From Varunaivibrio sulfuroxidans (GTDB lineage Bacteria > Pseudomonadota > Alphaproteobacteria > Rhodospirillales > Magnetovibrionaceae), in NCBI RefSeq assembly GCF_029318635.1, contig NZ_CP119676.1:310001-374000 (forward strand): a stretch of DNA of 64,000 nt, read 5' to 3'. Below the pieces are notes generated by a model. That model worked only from the letters and a program-made list of their open reading frames with translations. It was not told the DNA's origin and did not search any database. Numbering within the stretch: the first letter of the stretch is position 1; each line of letters begins with the position of its first letter. Both the position numbers and the translations under genes were made by a program. This document shows, piece by piece, positions 1 to 9,162 of this stretch.

Positions 1-1
1 G

Positions 2-751
2 GAGGTGATCACCCGCGATAACGCCATGGTTCAGGTCGATGGCGTGGTCTTCTATCAGGTCTTGGACGCCGCTAAGGCGGCCTACGAAGTCAGCGGCCTG
101 CAAATCGCGATCTTGAACCTGACGATGACCAACGTGCGTACCGTCTTGGGTGCGATGGATTTAGACGAGCTTCTTTCCCAACGCGATTCGATCAACGCCC
201 GCCTGCTCGCCGTCGTCGATGACGCGACCTCGCCGTGGGGGGTGAAAGTGACCCGGATCGAGATCAAGGACATCTCTCCGCCACGCGATTTGGTCGATGC
301 GATGGGGCGGCAAATGAAGGCGGAACGCGTCAAGCGCGCACAAATTCTAGAGGCGGAAGGGTCGCGTCAGGCGGCGGTGCTGAAGGCCGAAGGCGAAAAA
401 CAGGCGGCGATCCTTGAGGCCGAGGGACGCAGGGAGGCGGCCTTCCGCGATGCCGAGGCGCGCGAACGTCAGGCCCAGGCCGAAGCCGCCGCGACCACTG
501 CGATGTCTGCCGCGATCGGTGCCGGAAATACCCAGGCGATCAATTACTTCGTCGCTCAGAAATATGTCGAGGCGCTGCGCGATATCGCCTCGGCGCGCAA
601 TGAAAAGGTCATCTTGTTGCCGATGGAGGCGACGGGGATATTGGGCTCCCTGGCGGGGATTTCCGAACTGGCCAAGAGCGCCTTCGGTTCCGATGCCGCG
701 GGCGGCGGCGCATCCGGCGTGGGGGGCTCGGTGCCGACGACGCGCGGCTAA
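2..751 (+). CDS. qmcA: SPFH/band 7 (stomatin-like) membrane protein, 5' end cut by the window
   Basis: The reading frame is already open at the window edge, so the N-terminal membrane anchor and first part of the SPFH domain lie outside. What is visible is the end of the SPFH domain (VDGVVFYQV at the start, then the [19 protein letters not shown] segment), followed by a long Ala/Glu-rich coiled coil with repeated AEGxxQAA units and a hydrophobic C-terminal part ending in a Gly-rich tail. This is the layout of QmcA/stomatin-type scaffolds that form ring oligomers in the inner membrane. An NfeD-like gene follows 60 bases downstream, the classic partner. The family call is firm; the exact ortholog name is inferred from the pairing. 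Confidence 0.9.
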   Translation, partial: EVITRDNAMVQVDGVVFYQVLDAAKAAYEVSGLQIAILNLTMTNVRTVLGAMDLDELLSQRDSINARLLAVVDDATSPWGVKVTRIEIKDISPPRDLVDAMGRQMKAERVKRAQILEAEGSRQAAVLKAEGEKQAAILEAEGRREAAFRDAEARERQAQAEAAATTAMSAAIGAGNTQAINYFVAQKYVEALRDIASARNEKVILLPMEATGILGSLAGISELAKSAFGSDAAGGGASGVGGSVPTTRG

Positions 752-810
752 ACGTCTTACCGGGCGGTTTTTTGTTGGGGACCTGGAATTATTGGGAAGT
801 TCGGGGGATC

Positions 811-1260
811 ATGGACGTTTTTTTAGGCCATCTCACGGGTTGGCATTGGCTGATCGTCGCCGTGGTTTTTATCATTATTGAAAGCATCGCGCCCGGTTTC
901 GTGTTTTTGTGGGTCGGTATTTCCGCCGCCCTGATCGGCGTCGCCCTGTTTATCGTTCCGGGGATGCCACTGGAGGCGCAGGGCTTGGCCTTCGCCGTTC
1001 TGTCGGTAGGCAGCATCGTCGTCGGGCGGGTGTGGATGTCTAAAAATACCCCGCCGAGCGATCATCCCGTTCTCAATCAACGCGGTGCGCAATACATCGG
1101 CCGGCATGTCGTTCTCGACGGCGCGCTGGTCAACGGTTATGGAAAGATCCGCTTGGACGACACCTCATGGACCGTCGTTTGCGCCGAAGATATCGCCGCA
1201 GGCCGTCGGGTTGAGATCGTCGGGGTCGAGGGGACAAGCCTGAGGGTCATTCCTTGTTGA
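811..1260 (+). CDS. NfeD-like membrane protein (YbbJ/YbbK type)
   Basis: A short 149-residue protein with two or three hydrophobic segments in the first 75 residues (around WLIVAVVFIIIESIAPGF and the following stretches) and a small beta-rich C-terminal domain (YIGRHVVLDGALVNGYGKIRLDD, OB-fold type, about residues 90-145). This short form lacks the ClpP-like protease domain of long NfeD. It follows the SPFH gene in the same direction, and short NfeD proteins are thought to cooperate with SPFH proteins in membrane organisation. I chose the ATG at 811 because GGGGGA lies just upstream; an in-frame TTG at 772 would add 13 residues that are not typical of the family. Confidence 0.88.
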   Translation: MDVFLGHLTGWHWLIVAVVFIIIESIAPGFVFLWVGISAALIGVALFIVPGMPLEAQGLAFAVLSVGSIVVGRVWMSKNTPPSDHPVLNQRGAQYIGRHVVLDGALVNGYGKIRLDDTSWTVVCAEDIAAGRRVEIVGVEGTSLRVIPC

Positions 1261-1284
1261 TCCCAGGCCTTGTTGATTCCCAGG
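1252..1284 (+). repeat. Tandem 16/17-bp duplication over the nfeD stop codon
   Basis: CCTTGTTGATCCCAGG is followed directly by CCTTGTTGATTCCCAGG. The first copy carries the NfeD stop codon. It looks like a simple slippage duplication. Confidence 0.75.
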
Positions 1285-1433
1285 TCCGCCCGCCTCGAAT
1301 CCTGCGTCTTCCTGCCTAATGGGGCCGCCACGGTCTCCGATGCGATTTTTCCACCATTCCCTCCCCACGGACTTGGCGTCAACGATAAACCGACTATATC
1401 CTTGTCACCCCGAATTATAGGAGTTTTCCCGCC

Positions 1434-1820
1434 ATGAGCTATCACTTCACCAAAACCCTGGACCGGCCCTTCGCCGACGCCATAGATTACGTCACCGCCG
1501 CTTTGAAGACGCAAGGATTCGGGGTGTTGACCACGATCGATGTTCAAAAAGCGATGAAGGAAAAAATTGATAAGGATATTCTCCCTTACACGATTCTCGG
1601 CGCGTGTAATCCCGGATTTGCCTATAAGGCCCTGCAAGCGGAAAACAAAATCGGCACGATGCTGCCGTGTAATGTTGTCGTCCAGCAACTCGATGATGGT
1701 AAAATCGAAGTGTCGGCAGTGGATCCCATGGCGTCTATGCAGGCGGTCGATAACCCAAATTTGGGCCACGTCGCCGCGGACGTTCGTGCGATGTTACAAA
1801 AAATTGTCGAAGATCTTTGA
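1434..1820 (+). CDS. DUF302 family protein
   Basis: A 128-residue soluble protein with the features of DUF302: the opening YHFTKTLDRPFADAIDYVTAAL, the central VLTTIDVQKAMKEKI, and the PYTILGACNPGFAYKAL segment with its Cys. DUF302 proteins form a small alpha/beta fold of unknown biochemical role, often near heavy-metal or sulfur genes. Here the neighbours give no such hint. The start is supported by AGGAG nine bases before the ATG. It is convergent with the next gene. Confidence 0.85.
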   Translation: MSYHFTKTLDRPFADAIDYVTAALKTQGFGVLTTIDVQKAMKEKIDKDILPYTILGACNPGFAYKALQAENKIGTMLPCNVVVQQLDDGKIEVSAVDPMASMQAVDNPNLGHVAADVRAMLQKIVEDL

Positions 1821-1832
1821 GTTCGTCGAATG

Positions 1833-1856
1833 CGGCGGGGTCAGGAAACCCCGCCG
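1833..1856. terminator. GC-rich hairpin between convergent genes
   Basis: CGGCGGGGT pairs perfectly with ACCCCGCCG across a 6-base loop. It lies at the meeting point of two convergent genes and overlaps the last codons of the minus-strand gene. There is only a weak T run, so intrinsic termination is possible but not certain. Confidence 0.45.
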
Positions 1857-2230
1857 TGTTCACCCTCGCGGCGCAATTCCAGGATATTCTCAAGCCGCTT
1901 TTCCCACATTTCCAGCTCTTCCTCGTCGGCGTCCTCATCGTTCGAATCGAGCAGTTCCCTGTTGGCGCGGATTTGGTTTTCGACGACGACCATCAGCTCG
2001 TTTAGGTGGGCGTCGGAAATGTTGTTGATCGTGATTTTACCGTCAAAAAGCATGTCGGCGCGTTTCATCAGCGACAACGATTCCAATTTTTCATCGACTT
2101 CGCGCCATTGCATATACCAAGCATCGTAAACGCTTGAAGCGCTTTCCCCCCCGGCGGCGGTGATGGCCTCGTCGAGAGTGCCCATGATGGTCATGAACTC
2201 ATGAACGGAAAGAACCAGATTGCGGGCCAT
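1841..2230 (-). CDS. Uncharacterised acidic protein, 129 aa
   Basis: I do not recognise this protein. It is largely helical and strongly acidic in its C-terminal half (SNDEDADEEELEMWEKRLENILEL), with no signal peptide or membrane segment and no obvious metal or nucleotide motif. The ATG has AAGG seven bases upstream, and codon use matches the neighbours, so it is probably a real gene. It is convergent with the DUF302 gene and divergent from the membrane protein at 2410. Confidence 0.65.
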   Translation of the reverse strand: MARNLVLSVHEFMTIMGTLDEAITAAGGESASSVYDAWYMQWREVDEKLESLSLMKRADMLFDGKITINNISDAHLNELMVVVENQIRANRELLDSNDEDADEEELEMWEKRLENILELRREGEHGGVS

Positions 2231-2409
2231 GTCATACCTTATTGTCGTAACGGAGCTATTTGAAAATGCCGAAGCGGCAGATTAGGAGATCACGGCCCCT
2301 GGTGCAAGAGCCCTGGGGGCGGAACGATATCCCCTTACCGATTTTTAACGGGCGTGCCATAGACTTGTAAAACCTATTGCCTTAGGGCGTTAAATGGCGA
2401 GGAAATGGG

Positions 2410-3039
2410 GTGTCTCGAAAAAAGAACATTATCGACAACCGTCTCGCCGGCAAGCCCGATGACGTGGACGCATCGGACAATCCGACACCGCGCGAACGAG
2501 GCCGGTTGATCGTCAAACGACTGGAGAAATTCATTCGTGAGGGCCGCGGCGATGATGGGGGCATGTCGTTCTCCCGCTGGCAGGAGTTGGCGCTGCATGA
2601 AGTCGTCAACGCCATTAGAGACGCCGAACGTCATTGGCGCCTGGATCAGCGGTTTGTCGATCGGGCTTTTTCCGTTGGCGCCAGCGCCCTCGTGACGGCG
2701 GGAGTCTGGGGGACCGCGCTGGCTATTGATCGGGCGCCGGACCGCCAAGTCGCCGGGGTTATTTTAATCGGCGCCGGCGCGGCGTTGGCGTTGATTATTG
2801 CGATTTGGGGCGCGAGGAAGGCCGAAAAGTACTACCAACGCGCCCGACGGCGCGATTCGCTCCAACGTATCGATCGGTTCGACCGGCAAATCAAAGAATT
2901 GCAACGCCACCTGGACGAGCGGGTCGATCAACTGAAGTCGGCGCTGGAAGAAATGAGCGCTTCCGAAGCGCGCGACATTCGCCGCGGCCGTCAAGAAAGG
3001 TTGGACAAGACCCTCGACGATTTGATCGACAAGGGGTAA
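2410..3039 (+). CDS. Uncharacterised membrane protein with C-terminal coiled coil, 209 aa
   Basis: The protein has a charged, probably cytoplasmic N-terminus (residues 1-85), two closely spaced hydrophobic helices (about 90-107 and 115-134) and a long basic/acidic helical C-terminus rich in Arg, Gln and Glu that should form a coiled coil. I cannot assign a family. The start is a GTG preceded by GAGGAA. ilvD begins about 100 bases downstream in the same direction; no functional link is evident. Confidence 0.65.
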   Translation: MSRKKNIIDNRLAGKPDDVDASDNPTPRERGRLIVKRLEKFIREGRGDDGGMSFSRWQELALHEVVNAIRDAERHWRLDQRFVDRAFSVGASALVTAGVWGTALAIDRAPDRQVAGVILIGAGAALALIIAIWGARKAEKYYQRARRRDSLQRIDRFDRQIKELQRHLDERVDQLKSALEEMSASEARDIRRGRQERLDKTLDDLIDKG

Positions 3040-3143
3040 AAAAAATTCGGTGAAGGGCCGCCGCCTTGAAGAGGCGTTTTGGGGGACGGCGGGAAACGGT
3101 TGTTATGACGCGGCGTCGGCTGCGGGTTATTGGGAAACGGATC

Positions 3144-4994
3144 ATGGTGCAATATCGGTCGAAAACATCCACCCATGGGCGCAACATGGCGGGCGCGCGG
3201 GGACTGTGGCGCGCCACCGGCATGAGCGACGGAGATTTCGGTAAGCCGATCATCGCCGTGGTCAATTCCTTCACCCAGTTCGTTCCCGGACACGTGCACC
3301 TGAAGGATCTCGGGCAGATGGTTGCGCGGGAAATCGAATCGGTGGGCGGCGTCGCCAAGGAATTCAACACCATCGCCGTCGATGACGGCATTGCGATGGG
3401 CCATGACGGGATGCTGTATTCGTTGCCGTCGCGCGAGATCATCGCCGACAGTGTGGAATACATGGTCAACGCACATTGCGCCGACGCCATGGTGTGTATT
3501 TCTAACTGCGATAAAATCACGCCAGGCATGATGATGGCGGCGATGCGCCTGAATATACCGACGGTTTTTGTTTCGGGCGGACCGATGGAGGCGGGCAAGG
3601 TGGTTGTCGATGGTAAAACCGTCGCCGTTGATCTGGTTGACGCCATGGTCCAGGCGGCCAATCCGGACGCCAGCGATGAAATGGTGGCGCAAATTGAGCG
3701 TTCCGCATGCCCCACCTGCGGGTCGTGTTCGGGGATGTTCACCGCCAATTCGATGAATTGCCTGGCCGAGGCCCTGGGCCTCGCGCTTCCCGGAAACGGC
3801 ACGTTGTTGGCCACGCACCGAACGCGGAAGGATCTTTTTTTACGCGCCGGACGGGTTGTGGTGGAATTGTGCCGGCGATATTACGATCACGACGACGACA
3901 GCGTCCTTCCGCGCAATCTTGGTGGGCGCAAGGCGTTTGAAAACGCGATGACGCTTGATATCGCCATGGGAGGATCGTCGAACACGGTGCTGCACCTCCT
4001 GGCGATCGCCAACGAAGCGGAAATCGATTTCACCATGGCCGATATCGACGCGTTGTCGCGCAAGGTCCCCAACTTGTGCAAGGTTTCCCCCGCGAGCGCG
4101 CTTTACCACATGGAAGACGTTCATAGGGCTGGGGGAATTTACGCCATTTTGGGCGAATTGGACCGTGCGGGGCTTATTCACAGGGATGTCGCCACCGTGG
4201 AGGAGAAAACTCTGGGCGAAGCCCTGGATCGTTGGGATGTGACGCGCAGAGAGGATCCGGTCATTCACGCCTTCTTCAAGGCGGCCCCCGGCGGCAGAGC
4301 CACGGTTCAGGCCTTTAGCCAGGACAGTCAATATTCCGACCTTGATCTTGATCGCGCCCTGGGGTGCATCCGCGATGTCGGGCACGCCTATTCGACCGAC
4401 GGTGGTCTTGCCGTGCTGTTTGGCAACATCGCTGAAAACGGATGCATCGTGAAAACGGCGGGTGTCGATGCCGAGAACCTGACGTTCAGCGGTCGGGCGC
4501 GTATTTTCGAGAGCCAGGACAGCGCGGTGGAGGCGATTTTAAACGATAAAATCGAAGCCGGCGACGTCGTTCTTATCCGCTATGAAGGCCCCAAGGGCGG
4601 CCCGGGAATGCAAGAAATGCTATACCCGACCAGCTATCTGAAATCGAAGGGACTGGGCAAGGCCTGCGCCTTGGTCACCGACGGGCGTTTCTCGGGAGGG
4701 ACCTCTGGGCTTTCGATTGGCCACGTTTCACCGGAGGCCGCCCAAGGCGGTGCGATCGCGCTTGTCGAAGAGGGCGATATCCTCATGATCGACATACCCA
4801 ACCGTACGATTGCCATCGATGTTTCGCAAAGCGACCTGGGCGCCCGGCGCGCCGCCATGGAACAAAAAGGGCGTGGGGCTTGGAAACCGGAATCTCTCCG
4901 GGCGCGTAAGGTGTCTCCGGCGCTTCGAGCGTATGCGGCCCTGACGACAAGCGCCGACCGTGGGGCGGTTCGGGACGTTTCCCAGGTGGAATAG
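3144..4994 (+). CDS. ilvD: Dihydroxy-acid dehydratase
   Basis: IlvD dehydrates 2,3-dihydroxy-isovalerate and -methylvalerate in valine and isoleucine synthesis and carries an Fe-S cluster. The 616-residue product is collinear with the long (about 616-aa) proteobacterial form. Family signatures are present: [16 protein letters not shown] at the N-terminus, the cluster and metal Cys of [10 protein letters not shown] and [15 protein letters not shown], and the C-terminal [19 protein letters not shown]. The open frame extends upstream to 3066, but the conserved start MVQYRS fixes the ATG at 3144. It appears to be transcribed alone. Confidence 0.97.
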   Translation: MVQYRSKTSTHGRNMAGARGLWRATGMSDGDFGKPIIAVVNSFTQFVPGHVHLKDLGQMVAREIESVGGVAKEFNTIAVDDGIAMGHDGMLYSLPSREIIADSVEYMVNAHCADAMVCISNCDKITPGMMMAAMRLNIPTVFVSGGPMEAGKVVVDGKTVAVDLVDAMVQAANPDASDEMVAQIERSACPTCGSCSGMFTANSMNCLAEALGLALPGNGTLLATHRTRKDLFLRAGRVVVELCRRYYDHDDDSVLPRNLGGRKAFENAMTLDIAMGGSSNTVLHLLAIANEAEIDFTMADIDALSRKVPNLCKVSPASALYHMEDVHRAGGIYAILGELDRAGLIHRDVATVEEKTLGEALDRWDVTRREDPVIHAFFKAAPGGRATVQAFSQDSQYSDLDLDRALGCIRDVGHAYSTDGGLAVLFGNIAENGCIVKTAGVDAENLTFSGRARIFESQDSAVEAILNDKIEAGDVVLIRYEGPKGGPGMQEMLYPTSYLKSKGLGKACALVTDGRFSGGTSGLSIGHVSPEAAQGGAIALVEEGDILMIDIPNRTIAIDVSQSDLGARRAAMEQKGRGAWKPESLRARKVSPALRAYAALTTSADRGAVRDVSQVE

Positions 4995-5119
4995 CCAAGT
5001 GCGATAGCGGATATTCCGTAGGGAAGGTTTCCTCCGTTCGCGTGGATAGGCCCACCGACTGTTTTTGAGTGGTTGTAGCATACTCGTCAATTGGTTGTGC
5101 CGGAATGATTTTTTGCGCC

Positions 5120-5128
5120 TTATCCACA
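5120..5128 (+). promoter_or_regulatory. Perfect DnaA-box match upstream of the hemerythrin-receiver gene
   Basis: TTATCCACA is an exact match to the strict DnaA-box consensus and lies in the AT-rich 250-bp leader of the next gene. A single box is not an origin; a role in DnaA-dependent regulation is only a suggestion. Confidence 0.35.
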
Positions 5129-5243
5129 TTTACGATGAAGAAGTGTTAAATAATGCTTGCGTCGTCATGGCTTTTTTTGCGATTTATTACACTCAAATAA
5201 TGAGAAAATTATATTTTTGTGCGCGATCAACGGGGGAGGCTGA

Positions 5244-6077
5244 ATGACTCTCATTCATTGGAACAAGCAGCTGGAGATCGGCATTCCCTTTGTCGATACG
5301 GATCACCGGGTTTTGGTTAATCTTCTCAATCAATTACACAGTTGTGTTGATCAGCGTGAAGAACTCACGGTTTTGGACAGCGTATTGTCCACTTTGCTTG
5401 AATACACGAATTATCATTTTCGTCGTGAAGAAAAACTTCTCGAAATATGCGCGTATCCCCTCCTGGAAGAACATAAAGACAGCCATCGTCTCTTGGAGGG
5501 CGAAGTCCGCGACCTTTGCCGTGTGTTCCGGTACAATAGAGAAACTGTAAAATCCGATGATGTTAAGGCGTTTCTCAATCAATGGTTGTTGGAACACATC
5601 ATGGGTGAGGATGTGTCGTATCGTCGCCATTGCGTGGATAATATCGATGCGAGAACGCAAGCGACCGAGATGGCGTTCCTGGTGCCCACCAAAAATTTGG
5701 AAGACCTGCGGGTCATGCTTGTCGATGACAGCGCCAATTTTAGGGCCCTTATCAAGACCATCTTGCACGCCGTCGGGGTTCGCAATCTCGATCTGGTTGG
5801 AGATGCGCAAGAAGCGATCACACGGCTGACGCGCCGACCGGTGGATATTGTTTTTTGCGATTGGGTGATGGATGGCATGAACGGATCGGAATTCGCCTAT
5901 AAGGTCCATCAAATGGCGTTGCCGACCAAGGTGGTCCTGATGACGGGCTATTCGATCGACATCCTGCAGGAGCGTTCGACCCAGACCGGCGTTAGCGCTT
6001 TTTTGGAAAAACCGATACAGGCGCGCCAGTTGTTGGAAATGATTACCTCGACGTTGCGCGAGCCGATCGGCGTTTGA
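5244..6077 (+). CDS. Hemerythrin-receiver fusion protein
   Basis: Residues 1-135 form a bacteriohemerythrin with all seven di-iron ligands visible at the usual spacing: His21, His58, Glu62, His77, His81, His118 and Asp123. A short linker leads to a CheY-like receiver (about 155-270) with the acidic pair Asp161/Asp162, phosphoacceptor Asp206, Thr234 and Lys256. There is no output domain after the receiver. Hemerythrins bind O2 or NO reversibly, so the protein probably couples oxygen state to a phosphorelay or chemotaxis-type output. GGGGGAGG precedes the ATG. No kinase gene is adjacent. Domain calls are firm; function is inferred. Confidence 0.92.
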   Translation: MTLIHWNKQLEIGIPFVDTDHRVLVNLLNQLHSCVDQREELTVLDSVLSTLLEYTNYHFRREEKLLEICAYPLLEEHKDSHRLLEGEVRDLCRVFRYNRETVKSDDVKAFLNQWLLEHIMGEDVSYRRHCVDNIDARTQATEMAFLVPTKNLEDLRVMLVDDSANFRALIKTILHAVGVRNLDLVGDAQEAITRLTRRPVDIVFCDWVMDGMNGSEFAYKVHQMALPTKVVLMTGYSIDILQERSTQTGVSAFLEKPIQARQLLEMITSTLREPIGV

Positions 6078-6137
6078 CTTAGGCTTGAGTCCGCGGCCTT
6101 CTTGCCTCCTCGCCTTTGCGTGGCAAAAGAGGGTCTG

Positions 6138-6491
6138 TCATTCGCCCAGCATCTGTAGATGTGTGACCTTGAACCCCTGGGACGACTTCATGCCGAAACC
6201 CAAGACACGGTCAAGGGCGATGTGAGCAACCCATCCGAATAAGAAATAGGGTCCCGATGACCAGAAAATCAGGCTCAGAGCCACGGGCAGTGCATAGGTG
6301 TGCGCGGCGTTGTAAATCCATCGGGGCCATGGGCTGGACTTCGCGAAAAGGGCGTAGGGGATGATCGCGAGGTCCGGCAGGGCGAGGAACAGCGCGAAAC
6401 CCCACCAATTTCCGCCAAAATACGCATGCAAGCCGACGGAAGCGGCTAAAATGGCCAAGGCATCGAGCCTTAGGGCGAGCGTGATGTTCAT
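6138..6491 (-). CDS. DUF4260 family membrane protein
   Basis: The 117-residue product is mostly hydrophobic, with about four membrane helices and the family-like motif GGNWWGFALFLALPDLA followed by YNAAHTYALP and GWVAHIALDRVLGFGMK. DUF4260 proteins are small integral membrane proteins of unknown role. The open frame runs further upstream, but residues before MNITLALRL are not membrane-like; a start at 6512 (MHGVDEAMNIT) is an alternative. GGAG lies about 11 bases before the chosen ATG. It is on the same strand as xthA, 61 bases downstream of it. Confidence 0.78.
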   Translation of the reverse strand: MNITLALRLDALAILAASVGLHAYFGGNWWGFALFLALPDLAIIPYALFAKSSPWPRWIYNAAHTYALPVALSLIFWSSGPYFLFGWVAHIALDRVLGFGMKSSQGFKVTHLQMLGE

Positions 6492-6552
6492 GGCTTCGTC
6501 TACTCCATGCATATGTCGGATTATTTCCGAAGGATGTGTTGCGCGATGAGGG

Positions 6553-7326
6553 TCAGTCGTCCAAACGGCACCACACTGGGGTATGGTCGGAGGGTTTTTC
6601 CCAACCGCGCGGGGTGCGGTCGATCTCACAGGCGCTTAGGCGGTCGGCGGCCTGCGGCGACAGCAACAGGTGGTCGATGCGCACGCCCATATCTTTTTGC
6701 CATCCGCCGCCACGGTAATCCCACCAAGTGTAGCGTCCCGTTTCCCTATTCAGGGCGCGAAAGGCGTCGGTTAGGCCGAGGGTGGCGATTCGCCTCAGGG
6801 CCTTGCGCGATTGCAGGCGGTATAGGGCGTCGTCGCGCCACCCCTTGGGGTCGTAAACGTCGCCTTCTTCGGGGATGACGTTATAATCACCGCCCAGGAC
6901 AAACGGTTTTTCGCTTTTTAGCAATTCCCGGGTGCGCGCGTAAAGGCGGTCCATCCAGCGCAGTTTATAATCGTATTTATCGCCGGGGGCGGGGTTGCCG
7001 TTGGGCAGATAGATACAGGCGGCGCGAAGGCCCAGGGTGTCCACCTCAAGGTAGCGCGCCTGCTGGTCGTCGGCGTCTCCCGGCAGTCCTTCCTGGACGA
7101 CCTCGATATCTCCTTTGGAGAGCACGGCGACACCGTTGTAGGTCTTTTGCCCATGCGCTCGGACCCGGTAACCTTCGGCCTCGATTTCCATTCGAGGAAA
7201 GGCGTCGTCCACGGTCTTGGTTTCCTGGAGCAGGGCGATGTCGGGGGCGAATTCGCGCAGCCAGCGCAGGACGTGGGGCAGGCGGGCCTTGATGGAATTG
7301 ACGTTCCAGGTGGCGATGGTGATCAT
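6553..7326 (-). CDS. xthA: Exodeoxyribonuclease III (AP endonuclease, EEP family)
   Basis: The 257-residue protein carries the endonuclease/exonuclease/phosphatase fold motifs: MITIATWNVNSIKAR at the start, the catalytic Glu in LLQETK, LGGDYNVIP in the middle and the terminal KPSDHTPVW containing the catalytic Asp-His. ExoIII cleaves 5' to abasic sites and removes 3'-blocking groups in base-excision repair. The length equals the usual size. It lies between erpA and the DUF4260 gene, all on the minus strand. Confidence 0.96.
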   Translation of the reverse strand: MITIATWNVNSIKARLPHVLRWLREFAPDIALLQETKTVDDAFPRMEIEAEGYRVRAHGQKTYNGVAVLSKGDIEVVQEGLPGDADDQQARYLEVDTLGLRAACIYLPNGNPAPGDKYDYKLRWMDRLYARTRELLKSEKPFVLGGDYNVIPEEGDVYDPKGWRDDALYRLQSRKALRRIATLGLTDAFRALNRETGRYTWWDYRGGGWQKDMGVRIDHLLLSPQAADRLSACEIDRTPRGWEKPSDHTPVWCRLDD

Positions 7327-7432
7327 GACGGGGGGCGTTTCCGGTTATGCCCGAAATCGGGATGTGCGAAACGGTGAAGGCGCACAAAACGTCCGAGTGC
7401 GTGAAAAATGGCGCGCGGCGAAGGTGGCGCGC

Positions 7433-7783
7433 CTAAACGGAAAATGACGAGCCGCACCCGCATGTCGATGTGGCGTTGGGGTTGGACATGACGAAGTAAG
7501 ATCCCATCAGGTCTTCCTTGAAATCGAGCTCGGCGCCGTTGAGAAGATCCAGGGATACCTTATCGACCACGACCCGAACGCCGTCGAGTTCAAAAATAAG
7601 GTCTTCGTCGGAGGTGCTCTCGTCCAGTTCGAAGCCGTATTGAAAGCCCGAGCATCCCCCGCCAGAAACGCTGACGCGCAGCTTCAGCGCCGCATTGCCT
7701 TCGCTTTCGATGAGGTTGGCGATGCGTTTGACGGCGCTTTGGGAAATGGTGATCGCTTGTTCTGATGGTGCGTGTTGTGACAT
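7433..7783 (-). CDS. erpA: Iron-sulfur cluster insertion protein ErpA (A-type carrier)
   Basis: A 116-residue HesB/IscA-type protein with the three cluster-binding cysteines at the expected places: Cys44 in SGGGCSGF, and Cys108 and Cys110 in STCGCGSSF. A-type carriers hand Fe-S clusters to apoproteins. The ErpA-like N-terminus (ITISQSAVKRIANLI) and position next to dgt, divergently transcribed, match the common alphaproteobacterial arrangement. Distinguishing ErpA from IscA by sequence alone is not absolute. Confidence 0.93.
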   Translation of the reverse strand: MSQHAPSEQAITISQSAVKRIANLIESEGNAALKLRVSVSGGGCSGFQYGFELDESTSDEDLIFELDGVRVVVDKVSLDLLNGAELDFKEDLMGSYFVMSNPNATSTCGCGSSFSV

Positions 7784-7966
7784 TGCTATTCCTCGAGGGC
7801 GCGAGAGCGTCGCGCACGACCGGAGCGTCGGGGGAACGGGCGAAGGCGTCCCGCCGAAACCCCAAAGACGCGGATGAAGTCCGTTTATTATTTATGCGCG
7901 CTTCGCGGTTTGTCAATTGCGCCATAAGGCGTTGCACCCTGGAGCGGGCGGGGGTAATTTCCGCTT

Positions 7967-9154
7967 ATGAGTATTCTCGCCCCCTACGCCTCGCATCCCA
8001 ATGAGAGTCGCGGACGGCTCTATGCCGAACCCGCGAGCGCGACCCGGACGTGCCATCAACGCGACCGCGACCGGATTATTCATTCCGGCGCCTTTCGCCG
8101 CCTGCAATACAAGACCCAGGTCTTCGTTAATCACGAGGGTGATTTTTTTCGCACGCGCCTGACCCATTCGCTGGAGGTTTCGCAAATCGCACGCTCCTTG
8201 GCCCGTTGTCTGGGGTTGAGCGAACATTTGGCGGAAACGCTGGCCCTGGCCCACGATCTGGGGCACACCCCGTTCGGTCACGCCGGTGAGGACGCCCTCG
8301 AAGACGTCATGGCTCCTTTCGGTGGCTTCGATCACAACGCCCAATCGCTGCGCGTCGTGGTCGCGTTGGAACGGCGGTACGCCGATTTCGACGGCCTTAA
8401 CCTGACTTGGGAAACCCTGGAAGGGGTGGTCAAGCACAACGGCCCGCTGATCGGTAGGCCGGACAGCAAACCGTTGCCCCGGGCAATCGCGGAGTATGGC
8501 GCGCGTCAGGATCTGTGGCTGTCCACCTACGCCAGCGCCGAGGCGCAAATCGCCGCCGTGTCCGACGACGTGGCGTACAACAATCACGATATCGACGATG
8601 GCCTGCGCGCCGGATTGTTCACCATCGCCGATCTCGGCGACGTGCCCCTGGTCGGTCCCATCTTCGCCGACGTGATGAAAACGTATCCCGATCTGGACAA
8701 TTCGCGCATCATCCATGAGGCGGTGCGGCGCATGATCGGGGCGATGGTCGATGATTTGTTGGAAGAAAGCCGCCGCCGTATCGGCGACGCCGCGCCGAAA
8801 TGCGCCGACGATATCCGCCATCTGAAAGTCCCAATCGCGGCTTTTTCCGAGCGGATGCAGGAAAATGACCGCGCCTTGAAGAAATTTCTTTTCGAATACA
8901 TGTACCGGCATTACAAGCTCAATCGCATGACCAGCAAGGCGCGCCGGGTGGTCAGGGATCTGTTTTCCTTATTGTTGAGCGAGCCCGAATGCCTGCCCAC
9001 GGATTGGCGGGCGATGGCCGGCGCGCCGGAAACGCAGCAGACGGCGCGCTTGGTCGCCGATTATATCGCCGGCATGACCGACCGTTCGGCGCTCGACGAG
9101 CACCGCCGATTGTTCGACCTACAGGCGCGGACGTCTGACATTTCCATCGGATAG
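7967..9154 (+). CDS. dgt: Deoxyguanosinetriphosphate triphosphohydrolase-like HD protein
   Basis: This HD-superfamily enzyme hydrolyses dNTPs to nucleoside and triphosphate. The metal site is visible as His in RLTHSLEV (near residue 67) and the [14 protein letters not shown] block with the HD pair. The length of 395 fits the short dGTPase-like class (without the long insert of the E. coli enzyme), so substrate range may be broad. It begins the plus-strand housekeeping series and is followed 8 bases later by argS, suggesting co-transcription. Confidence 0.94.
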   Translation: MSILAPYASHPNESRGRLYAEPASATRTCHQRDRDRIIHSGAFRRLQYKTQVFVNHEGDFFRTRLTHSLEVSQIARSLARCLGLSEHLAETLALAHDLGHTPFGHAGEDALEDVMAPFGGFDHNAQSLRVVVALERRYADFDGLNLTWETLEGVVKHNGPLIGRPDSKPLPRAIAEYGARQDLWLSTYASAEAQIAAVSDDVAYNNHDIDDGLRAGLFTIADLGDVPLVGPIFADVMKTYPDLDNSRIIHEAVRRMIGAMVDDLLEESRRRIGDAAPKCADDIRHLKVPIAAFSERMQENDRALKKFLFEYMYRHYKLNRMTSKARRVVRDLFSLLLSEPECLPTDWRAMAGAPETQQTARLVADYIAGMTDRSALDEHRRLFDLQARTSDISIG

Positions 9155-9162
9155 GGATATTT

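Noticed and set aside
5095..5120. Possible sigma-54 promoter before the hemerythrin-receiver gene
   Set aside because: The GG and GC elements are 11 bases apart instead of 10, and the flanks do not match.
5065..5247. 60-codon frame before the hemerythrin-receiver gene
   Set aside because: No convincing ribosome binding site, AT-rich leader sequence and overlap with the next start; treated as promoter region.
7913..8911. 332-codon open frame antisense to dgt
   Set aside because: It mirrors the codon periodicity of dgt, lacks any recognisable domain and has no ribosome binding site; a shadow frame of a GC-rich gene.
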